From: a virus
DNA length: 42,623 bases
Reading direction: 5' to 3' (one strand)
Virus record (IMG/VR): IMGVR_UViG_3300005253_000389
Span: 1 to 42,623 of that record
Shown here in pieces: positions 37,264-42,623 of the stretch. The position numbers were made by a program, and so were the translations under genes. Position 1 is the stretch's first letter; each line of letters opens with the position of its first letter. Under the pieces are notes generated by a model. The model did not search any database and was not told the origin of the DNA. It saw nothing but the letters and a program-made list of their open reading frames with translations.

Positions 37264-37625
37264 TTAGACACCTCCTTTACTTCCCATAATGCCCAGAATA
37301 GAGCTAGGGCAAATGTGTTACCTTCTCCTTCTGTTACACCTTCACTATAGAAACTAAAAAAGACCGTTGTTCGCCAACAAGTTCCTTCAATTCCTTTGTC
37401 TCTCCACATAGCATCAATAGAAAATAACCCATTGTCCCTTATTGCTTTCGGCACAGCATACTTGAACAGGTTGTTGAGGTCTATGGGTGGATACCCTGAA
37501 TACTTCGTGCCATCAGGAGCAATCCAATGGTTATCCTCATAGCTAATCTTTTCTTTTGGACTTACGTAATGGTGTAACCCACACGCTTCCCAAAACTCTT
37601 TAATCTGTTCTTGTGTTGGTTCCAT
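37260..37625 (-). CDS. Conserved phage protein (121 aa)
   Basis: Start at 37625 (MEPTQEQIKEFWEACGLHHY) one base past the preceding stop, ribosome site GGAGGGGGTAT; a longer reading would overlap the 66-aa gene. Then YEDNHWIAPDGTKYSGYPPI, DLNNLFKYAVPKAIRDNG, TFALALFWALWEVKE. The PPIDLNNLFKYAVPK segment is familiar from environmental phage proteins; no function known. Confidence 0.75.
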   Translation of the reverse strand: MEPTQEQIKEFWEACGLHHYVSPKEKISYEDNHWIAPDGTKYSGYPPIDLNNLFKYAVPKAIRDNGLFSIDAMWRDKGIEGTCWRTTVFFSFYSEGVTEGEGNTFALALFWALWEVKEVSK

Positions 37626-37626
37626 T

Positions 37627-37827
37627 TTATACCCCCTCCTTAGTCCAGAATAAGCCTTTATCTCGATTGCACCCGGCTTGATAGCTGGCTTTCCTTTTAC
37701 CGAGTGCCATCCTTGCATCATCGTAAGACTGATAATCTTCATAAAAAGTAGCACCTTCGGGTATTTTTTTATGCTCTTTTATCTCTTCATCAGTCAGTGG
37801 TCTGTGTTCTCTTAATCCCTTAAACAT
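37627..37827 (-). CDS. Small protein with PLTDEEI segment (66 aa)
   Basis: Reads MFKGLREHRPLTDEEIKEHK, then GATFYEDYQSYDDARMALGK and NRDKGLFWTKEGV. Related in its LTDEEI part to the gene at 36441. Ends in the EGV/GAGGGGGTA junction also seen at 24870 and 25091. Function unknown. Confidence 0.7.
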   Translation of the reverse strand: MFKGLREHRPLTDEEIKEHKKIPEGATFYEDYQSYDDARMALGKRKASYQAGCNRDKGLFWTKEGV

Positions 37828-37854
37828 TTTACTCCTTAAACTCTATATTACGCT

Positions 37855-38142
37855 CTATAATTTCTGCTTATAATTATTAGGTATTCTCCCCAAATAAACC
37901 TTTGGCATATCATCACTAAATTGGTCTGCTGTTGGGTCTAGTATTCTCCCATTAGGTAAAGTAATCCAGAAATGCTCAGTATCACCAATATAACCAATGG
38001 TGAGTTCGCAGTATACTCCGATGAAATTCAAGTATCCCTCTAGTGGTGCAGATATAGCATAGCACCAATTAGTAGACTTCTTATTTTCAATAACCCCTCT
38101 ACGAAAGTCTAGTGCTGTTGATAATAATTGTTTGTCTGTCAC
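37855..38142 (-). CDS. Cys-His-Asp protein, papain/transglutaminase-like candidate (95 aa, GTG start)
   Basis: KSTNWCYAISAPLEGYLNFI has C27 at the start of a helix. HFWI (57-60) and GRILDPTADQF (65-75) with D69 give a C...H...D order usual for papain- or transglutaminase-like hydrolases. Gly-rich turns and GVYCELTIGYIGD lie between. Very short for the fold. The GTG lies inside the end of the degraded MT-A70 copy. A cysteine hydrolase role is inferred only from the triad order. Confidence 0.65.
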   Translation of the reverse strand: MTDKQLLSTALDFRRGVIENKKSTNWCYAISAPLEGYLNFIGVYCELTIGYIGDTEHFWITLPNGRILDPTADQFSDDMPKVYLGRIPNNYKQKL

Positions 38143-38347
38143 TCTCTACTTCATTGCCCCAATACTTTCTGTAACCATCTAATCTTTTTGCTTGACAAAT
38201 CGTAAATCTGCACCTTCGTTTTATAAATCCATACTCACATAGTTGAGTATGCCCCTTAATTTCTCGGAAAGGGCATTCGTGAGCAAACCTTAGCCATATC
38301 CTGTATTCGGCTTTCGGGTCAGCATATATTGTTTGATACTTGTTCAT
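38099..38347 (-). pseudogene. Internally replaced MT-A70 methyltransferase copy (82 aa)
   Basis: The first residues MNKYQTIYADP and the stretch YWGNEVESD near the end repeat the two ends of the MT-A70 enzyme at 34968-35489 (MKKYQIIYADP, CWGNEVESD), also at the DNA level. Between them the catalytic DPPY (here DPK) and the body are gone; instead there is HECPFREIKGHTQL with CRFTIC, a cysteine-rich piece of other origin. It reads open for 82 codons, so it may be translated, but it cannot be an active methyltransferase. Confidence 0.65.
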
Positions 38348-38348
38348 C

Positions 38349-38852
38349 TCACCCCTCCTTTAAGGTTATGATGTAATCAAATAATGTTGCGAGCAGATTT
38401 TTACACGCAGGAGTATTATAACTAGTTTTATACTCCTCTGAAAGTTTATTATAAAATAGTTGTATTATCCTCTCCTTCTCCTCACGCTTGGCTTCTATCA
38501 AATCCTCTTCCCTGTCGTCTAGTTTCTTATTGAGCCTAGTTATCTCATCCCTAATCCTATCCAGTTCCTCTACATCAGGATAGAGGGCTATGAGTTGGTC
38601 TGCCCATTCACAACACTCCTGTCTGCTACTCTCACTAGCGTCTTTCCATTCCACCGCACATGTGAAAGCCGAGAATTCCCTAAGCACTAACCAATACTTT
38701 TCAGCTATCTTCTCCCTACTGTCAGGTCTATTCTGGGCTTTGGCTAGTTCTTTGTGGGGACACTTTATTTCCTGTGAGCATATATCATATTTCTCATCGC
38801 AAGCCCCGCATATAACTATCTGCTTTTCCTCTGGTGTCAATCTCTCAGTCAT
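38349..38852 (-). CDS. Zinc plus coiled-coil protein (167 aa)
   Basis: MTERLTPEEKQIVICGACDE then YDICSQEIKCPHKEL gives four cysteines in a knuckle (14-34). Residues 37-100 are helical with FTCAVEWKDASESSRQECC. Residues 95-135 (ELDRIRDEITRLNKKLDDRE) form a coiled coil. It sits between the cysteine-rich 65-aa gene and the methyltransferase remnant. Function unknown. Confidence 0.7.
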   Translation of the reverse strand: MTERLTPEEKQIVICGACDEKYDICSQEIKCPHKELAKAQNRPDSREKIAEKYWLVLREFSAFTCAVEWKDASESSRQECCEWADQLIALYPDVEELDRIRDEITRLNKKLDDREEDLIEAKREEKERIIQLFYNKLSEEYKTSYNTPACKNLLATLFDYIITLKEG

Positions 38853-39050
38853 TTAATTAGTCTCCTTTGTAAATTCACCCCCACCTTCTTTGAAACCGTC
38901 ACACTCGGTTATGGGATTTGGGAAACAAGGGTCAAAGCCCTCATAAAACCAAACGTGTCTCTTGTGACCTCTTCTCCAAGCACACTCTATATGAGCAGAG
39001 CCTGGAACTGCCATCTTGTTTATGCAGTGTCCACATAGAATATCCATCAT
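38853..39050 (-). CDS. Small cysteine-rich protein (65 aa)
   Basis: Reads MMDILCGHCINKMAVPGSAH, IECAWRRGHKRHVWFYEGFD, PCFPNPITECDGFKEGGG. Cys at 6, 9, 23, 42 and 50 with several His: likely a zinc or FeS protein. The last residues F.P.PITECDGF recur in small phage proteins. Coupled to the loader gene by overlap. Confidence 0.7.
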   Translation of the reverse strand: MMDILCGHCINKMAVPGSAHIECAWRRGHKRHVWFYEGFDPCFPNPITECDGFKEGGGEFTKETN

Positions 39051-39850
39051 TTACTTACCTCCAATCGATATTCAGGAGCTTCTATCACTATCCTCTTACT
39101 ACCGGGGAATCTAAGTAGACGGCTACCCATCCTGTGTTCATCATCCCCGGGCAGGTTAGAAAGGTCTTTGTTCGTGGTTACCACCATATGCAGCCCTTCT
39201 TCTAGTCGATGGTTTATTATCATAACCAAGCGCTCATTAGCCCAAGAAGGTTCATTGGGATTTTTAACATATTGAGCGCCCAAGTCATCAAGCACCAGGA
39301 GTTCAACGTCTTTCAGGTATTGTAGCTTTCTATCATATGAGTGGTCATCATAGCCACCCCGTAATTCATCGAGCATAGTCGGGACAAATACATAAGCAGC
39401 AGGTTTACCGCGCTCTAACCACTGCCGGCATATCGCTACTGCCAGGTGACTCTTGCCCCTATCCGTCTTACTGAGTAGGATTAGCCACCTGAAGTCTGAT
39501 GTCTCCTCAGCCAGAGACAAGGCAGCATCTTTAGCTTCTTTAAGAGTGGGCCACTGTTTGTTGACTTTGAAGTTATCAAAGGTCCAGCCTTCGGTTCCAT
39601 GCGGTAATGAGCACTGCCTCAAACGTCTCTCTCTGGCCTCTTCTGCTAATTGTTTAACTTTGCATTTGCAGGGTACAACTCGGCTAAAGTCAGGTTTGCC
39701 ATCTTCCTTCAGAGGATGAACAAAGCCAGCATCCTCACATAGAGGGCAGTCAAAAAACGGCTCAGTCAAGGGGTTTGGTGAGTCCGTCTTTAAGGTTTTC
39801 ATTTGAGGTAGACTTCTTGCTATGTGCTGAAATCCGTTCCGTTCTTGCAT
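39047..39850 (-). CDS. DnaC/IstB-like helicase loader ATPase (267 aa)
   Basis: Start at 39850 (MQERNGFQHIARSLPQMKTL) after GGAGGTCCTG, within the preceding gene's end. N-terminal zinc knuckle CPLCEDAGF with CKCKVKQLA (about 35-65). The AAA+ domain then reads WTFDNFKVNK, Walker A region LLSKTDRGKSHLAVAICRQW, Walker B LLVLDDLGAQ, sensor region MVVTTNKDLS and arginine part MGSRLLRFP. It should load the replicative helicase at the phage origin together with the DnaD-like protein. Oddity: Walker A is S-K-T-D-R-G-K-S where GxxGxGKS is expected. Confidence 0.88.
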   Translation of the reverse strand: MQERNGFQHIARSLPQMKTLKTDSPNPLTEPFFDCPLCEDAGFVHPLKEDGKPDFSRVVPCKCKVKQLAEEARERRLRQCSLPHGTEGWTFDNFKVNKQWPTLKEAKDAALSLAEETSDFRWLILLSKTDRGKSHLAVAICRQWLERGKPAAYVFVPTMLDELRGGYDDHSYDRKLQYLKDVELLVLDDLGAQYVKNPNEPSWANERLVMIINHRLEEGLHMVVTTNKDLSNLPGDDEHRMGSRLLRFPGSKRIVIEAPEYRLEVSK

Positions 39851-40478
39851 CAGGACCTCCATTAGTATGCCAGGTCTCCATTATCTTACCGAAATAACTC
39901 ATTGGTGACTTGATAGGTTCTTTGCTATTCTTAGCCTCATCAACTGCCTTCTCAAACCAGCCATCAGGGTAGTTGTCAGCGAAGTCCTTTAACTTATCAA
40001 GGTCTCTTGGAGTAAGAGTCTTGCCTAGTTGCTCCTCATAATACTTAATCATGCCTTTAATCTTAGCACCACTAGCGACAGTGATAGGGGGAGCAGGCTC
40101 AGGTATAGGAGTACCTGGACGCAGAGGCACGTCTGCCTTACGGCGCACATAGACATCAGCAACATTATCAACGAAGTGCTGCGACCATATAATCTTCTTC
40201 TGCCACAGCTCATAATCTATACTACCTATACCGGCCAGGGTTTCAAGTATCTTCTCAGCCATTGACTCTGTTACATGGGTTTCTGTTATCAGAAACAACC
40301 AGTCATTAGAGTTACTGTAGTCATAATAGTGGCCCTCTGACTTACCGAGAAGCTGTAACAGCTTAAACCAGAAAGAAAAGCCGTCATTACCATGCTGGTT
40401 TTGTAGTATGGATAGTGACCTGCCGCCATTGCAGTAGTGCGGGAAGTAATCTACCGTCTGCTTCTTTGGTCTAGCCAT
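39762..40478 (-). CDS. DnaD-like replication initiator with DUF4373-type N-terminus (238 aa)
   Basis: Residues 1-115: MARPKKQTVDYFPHYCNGGR, SLSILQNQHGNDGFSFWFKL, LQLLGKSEGHYYDY, the Lin1244/Lin1753-like winged-helix domain. A Pro-rich linker (GTPIPEPAPPI) follows. Residues 135-205: KGMIKYYEEQLGKTLTPRDL, DKLKDFADNYPDGWFEKAVD, MSYFGKIMETW, a DnaD C-terminal domain. Such proteins open the origin and recruit the loader. The 3' end overlaps the loader gene by 89 bases. Confidence 0.9.
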   Translation of the reverse strand: MARPKKQTVDYFPHYCNGGRSLSILQNQHGNDGFSFWFKLLQLLGKSEGHYYDYSNSNDWLFLITETHVTESMAEKILETLAGIGSIDYELWQKKIIWSQHFVDNVADVYVRRKADVPLRPGTPIPEPAPPITVASGAKIKGMIKYYEEQLGKTLTPRDLDKLKDFADNYPDGWFEKAVDEAKNSKEPIKSPMSYFGKIMETWHTNGGPDARTERISAHSKKSTSNENLKDGLTKPLD

Positions 40479-40794
40479 TACTTTTAAGCCACCTTAGAGT
40501 TAGTTTATTTATCCTCTTGTAGCCCTTCGGCTTTCCCAACCACTGCCACATTTCGAGAGCATTGTTAAAGCCATCTACTACAGCCTCATATTCGGTAATA
40601 TCCCAAACCTTGAGAAACTCCTTCTCTTTGATGCGAGCAACCCCTAATATTTCTCGCTCTTTACTTCTAGGCTTGTAGACAATTTGGACATTCTCCCCTG
40701 CCAACCAATCCCTATCTTTTCTAGTGAAACGGAAAGTAGTAAATTCTATATCGTTCAGTTTCGGCCACTTCTTACTGAATCCTAGTATTCTCAC
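40471..40794 (-). CDS. ASCH/PUA-like protein (107 aa)
   Basis: MRILGFSKKWPKLNDIEFTT, FRFTRKDRDWLAGENVQIVY, KPRSKEREILGVARIKEKEF fits the beta-barrel of ASCH domains (F.KKW.KL, TT.R, GD-type turn, VQIVYKPRS). ASCH/PUA proteins bind RNA or modified nucleotides. It overlaps the Gp37 gene by 4 bases, a pairing often seen in phages, so the two may act together. Confidence 0.8.
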   Translation of the reverse strand: MRILGFSKKWPKLNDIEFTTFRFTRKDRDWLAGENVQIVYKPRSKEREILGVARIKEKEFLKVWDITEYEAVVDGFNNALEMWQWLGKPKGYKRINKLTLRWLKSNG

Positions 40795-41666
40795 TCCGGC
40801 ATCTCCTGCCTTAAAATGTCATGGTAGTTCTTGCGTGTCGCCCATTGTGGTATCTGGTTACTACCATCATTCGTCTTGTTATACCAGAGTCCGTATAGAT
40901 TATTCTTCAAGAACACTGGTATCCCCGCCTTATCACAGGCTTCGACTATCTCCTTAATATCTGAAATCTCGGGTGGTCGGTAAGGTTTTGTCTGACTACC
41001 AATGATTACTTGTCTTATGTGGGCGTCATAGAGTAATCTTCTGAGTAGAGTATCTACCCCGAAGGTATCCCAATCTAGTAGAGGTTCAAGGCTGAGATAT
41101 TTGACAGTGGCATCTATGCTTCTCAGATACTTACAAGCGTCAATTAGCATAAGGGTATCAGTTACACTCACTCCCACCCAGCAGTTATCAGGGAAGGGGC
41201 TGAACTTGATGAGGTTCTGCGGTTGCTTGGTCAGGAGATAGAAGCGGTCTTTGGGATAGGCGTTATTCTGAGCAATACAGTCAAGGACTTCGGTTGTCCA
41301 CGCCTCAGGCACTCCGATACCAAAGAGGTCTGACATATCACAGACGAAGATACCCTTGTGCTTATGCTCAACTCCCACCATCGCCCTGTCTCTCATCTGT
41401 TTAATCCTATCTTCCCAGAATCGGGGATAGAAGGGGTTTAGATAATCGCCATCAATTCTTACCACTCCATCGTTAGCTGTTTCGCAAAGACCTTTGGCGG
41501 AAGGGGCTAGATTATGATTGTTGATATAGACACCCCAAAGCCTGGTATTAGCCAGCTTCCTAGCGTAGCAGTAGGGACAACCATTCAGACAGCCGGTGAT
41601 TGGATTCCAAGTGTAGCCTTGACTACCATCAGGATTCTTTACCCATTCAATTTTTGTAGCGTTAAT
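40791..41666 (-). CDS. Gp37/Gp68 family (PF07505-type) protein with CxxxCxxC; apparent AUU start
   Basis: The frame is open well upstream of the first GTG (41465). The missing part holds conserved residues TKIEWVKNPDGSQGYTWNPI and TGCLNGCPYCYARK (C26, C30, C33: a radical-SAM-like cysteine triad), so the gene must start earlier. The only start-like codon after the in-frame TGA is ATT at 41666, which overlaps the HNH stop as ATTAA and has AAGGAAGGTGA upstream. With it the N-terminus I/M-NATKIEW matches the HNH N-terminus MNKTKIEL. Later: FVCDMSDLFG, FYLLTKQPQNL, YLSLEPLLDWD, QVIIGSQTKPYRP. Function of the family is unknown. Confidence 0.8.
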   Translation of the reverse strand: MNATKIEWVKNPDGSQGYTWNPITGCLNGCPYCYARKLANTRLWGVYINNHNLAPSAKGLCETANDGVVRIDGDYLNPFYPRFWEDRIKQMRDRAMVGVEHKHKGIFVCDMSDLFGIGVPEAWTTEVLDCIAQNNAYPKDRFYLLTKQPQNLIKFSPFPDNCWVGVSVTDTLMLIDACKYLRSIDATVKYLSLEPLLDWDTFGVDTLLRRLLYDAHIRQVIIGSQTKPYRPPEISDIKEIVEACDKAGIPVFLKNNLYGLWYNKTNDGSNQIPQWATRKNYHDILRQEMPE

Positions 41667-42039
41667 GTTTCACCTTCCTTTTCCTCTTTAGCCTTTGCCA
41701 AGAGGTATGTCTCTTATGACAATTTTCACAAACCGCTAATCCATTATCAATCTCAAAGACACCTTCAGGGTAATCAATAATTGACCGTATATGGTGAGCA
41801 TCTACCTTTTCAGTTCTCCCACAATCTTGGCAAGTATGGTTATCTCTTTCTAAAACTGCTTTCCGCCATTGATAAAATTCAGGCGACCTACGAATACCCT
41901 TTACTAGCTCTGTTAAACCACCCTTCCAATTAGCGTTCTTGCTTCCTTGTCTAGCTAAAGACATTTTTAACTTCGTTTCAGCAGAAGCCTTATTTCCTTC
42001 CATAGGACTAAAAGTCAATTCTATTTTTGTTTTGTTCAT
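41662..42039 (-). CDS. HNH endonuclease inserted at the 5' end of the Gp37/Gp68 gene (125 aa)
   Basis: I start at 42039 (MNKTKIELTFSPMEGNKASA) after GGTGGGGAG. The HNH domain reads RKAVLERDNHTCQDCGRTEK, VDAHHIRSIIDYPEGVFEID, NGLAVCENCHKRH: C70, C73, H82, H83, N99, C104, C107, H108. The N-terminal seven residues are those expected of the Gp37/Gp68 protein, not of an HNH, and the same codons reappear (diverged) just after its stop. It seems to have captured the start of the gene it invaded. Possibly still mobile. Confidence 0.88.
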   Translation of the reverse strand: MNKTKIELTFSPMEGNKASAETKLKMSLARQGSKNANWKGGLTELVKGIRRSPEFYQWRKAVLERDNHTCQDCGRTEKVDAHHIRSIIDYPEGVFEIDNGLAVCENCHKRHTSWQRLKRKRKVKH

Positions 42040-42197
42040 TCGCTTAACTCCCCACCTTTGGGCTTGCTGGCTCGGTTTTTTACTAGCCTGTCTAGTTGTA
42101 GGCAGTGGCACCCTTAAGATACGACACTTCTAGCCTCGCAGCTTTGGATTACCGATATACAGGACACCAGCAAACCCAATCGTCAGTAGATAAACTG

Positions 42198-42455
42198 TTA
42201 ATGTATCTTTGGGATTACTTCGGTTGAGAGAAAAGTGAGCATAGATTTAAGCTTTCCCCGACAATCTCTTTGCTCATCAATAATCTCATCAAGAACATTC
42301 GGGTTCTGGGGCTTCTCTGCTTTATCACTGACCGATGAAGGTACTCGATTAAAGTGTTCCTCTAATAAAGATTGAGCCTCACGAACCAAGCCAAGATTCT
42401 GCTGTGCAAGCTCCAAGATGGTCTGTTGTTTCTCTGCTCCAACTCCTGTTACCAT
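42198..42455 (-). CDS. Hypothetical coiled-coil protein (85 aa)
   Basis: MVTGVGAEKQQTILELAQQN, LGLVREAQSLLEEHFNRVPS, then EKPQNPNVLDEIIDEQRDCR and LTFLSTEVIPKIH. Two helices joined by a disordered Pro/Ser stretch; no motif. Preceded by AAGGAGG. The gap to the HNH gene (42040-42197) shows no gene that I can support. Confidence 0.7.
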   Translation of the reverse strand: MVTGVGAEKQQTILELAQQNLGLVREAQSLLEEHFNRVPSSVSDKAEKPQNPNVLDEIIDEQRDCRGKLKSMLTFLSTEVIPKIH

Positions 42456-42513
42456 TTTAATCCTCCTTTCCTTTTTATTTGTGTTGAACTACAGCTTGGC
42501 TAATTGCTTATTT

Positions 42514-42623
42514 TCAAGCCATTTCCACAGCTTCTCGAACTTTCCTCGTAAACTCAGTTGCTTGTTTTGCATCCAGTTTAGAGGCTGCTTCAGCTATGTC
42601 CTTACTTTCCTGCCTGGTTATCG
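42514..42623 (-). CDS. Partial hypothetical protein (C-terminal 35 aa)
   Basis: Enters from the right edge: ITRQESKDIAEAASKLDAKQ then ATEFTRKVREAVEMA and TGA, a charged amphipathic helix. It has two leftover bases at the edge, which complete the single base left over from the gene at 1-148. If the ends join, this is the C-terminus of that 85-aa protein. No domain recognised. Confidence 0.6.
   Translation of the reverse strand, partial: ITRQESKDIAEAASKLDAKQATEFTRKVREAVEMA

Noticed and set aside
41645-42039. Group I intron carrying the HNH gene in the Gp37/Gp68 gene
   Set aside because: Almost the whole insert is coding, leaving too little non-coding sequence for a ribozyme core, and the flanking codons are duplicated, which an intron would not need.
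42489-42572. Micro-ORF of 27 codons, MQNKQLSLRGKFEKLWKWLE then NKQLAKL
   Set aside because: No ribosome site and overlaps the partial gene in another frame; plausible amphipathic peptide but not supported.
1-42623. CRISPR array, insertion sequence with terminal repeats, integrase or attachment site
   Set aside because: No regularly spaced repeats, transposase motif or recombinase motif seen on either strand.

Overview
The window is a tailed double-stranded DNA phage genome, or nearly all of one. It carries both terminase subunits, a portal, a scaffold next to a major capsid protein, tail/fibre proteins and a compact DnaD/DnaC-type replication module. No ribosomal, metabolic or integrase genes are visible. 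There is no recognisable tape-measure or tail-tube gene, but there is a beta-propeller-like 619-aa protein, a large internal-virion-like 1301-aa protein and a long fibre. I therefore infer a short-tailed (podovirus-like) virion. The host is a bacterium using sigma70-like promoters and GGAGG ribosome sites. The small cysteine-rich gene repertoire reminds me of phages assembled from anaerobic or sediment bacteria such as Chloroflexota, but that is memory, not evidence.

Layout. Positions 1-1058 (minus strand) hold a small regulatory block led by an autoregulated XRE repressor. Positions 1215-29296 (minus) are the late block, read from right to left: small terminase, HNH, small membrane and zinc genes, large terminase, portal, Q-rich protein, 1301-aa virion protein, micro-genes, a zinc-ribbon gene, scaffold, capsid, accessory virion proteins, tail proteins and fibre. 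The block ends at a terminator near 1126-1165. Positions 29297-29564 are a divergent promoter region. Positions 29565-33881 (plus) hold early genes: a replisome-organizer-like protein, a structured non-coding region, a mini-ParB and many micro-genes. Positions 33944-42623 (minus) hold DNA methyltransferases, a VRR-NUC nuclease, the DnaC-like loader, the DnaD-like initiator, ASCH and Gp37/Gp68 proteins.

The two ends join in frame: the minus-strand gene that runs off position 1 continues in frame into the partial gene at 42623. The molecule may therefore be circular or circularly permuted. If so, the XRE promoter at 1066-1094 heads the whole replication operon.

The most striking feature is the load of homing-endonuclease-like HNH genes, seven in all. 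One has disrupted a YopX-family gene and left its C-terminal scar. Another sits at the 5' end of the Gp37/Gp68 gene and has left that gene with an apparent AUU start codon that overlaps the HNH stop. Three stand-alone HNH genes, and the repressor, have a near-consensus promoter placed so that transcription should begin at the start codon, i.e. leaderless mRNAs. Other points of interest are a 390-bp structured region with mutually exclusive helices and a tRNA-like fragment, a promoter embedded in a zinc-ribbon gene followed by a terminator-like leader before the scaffold gene, an internally deleted MT-A70 methyltransferase copy, and at least five micro-genes of 20-33 codons tied into operons by start/stop overlaps.
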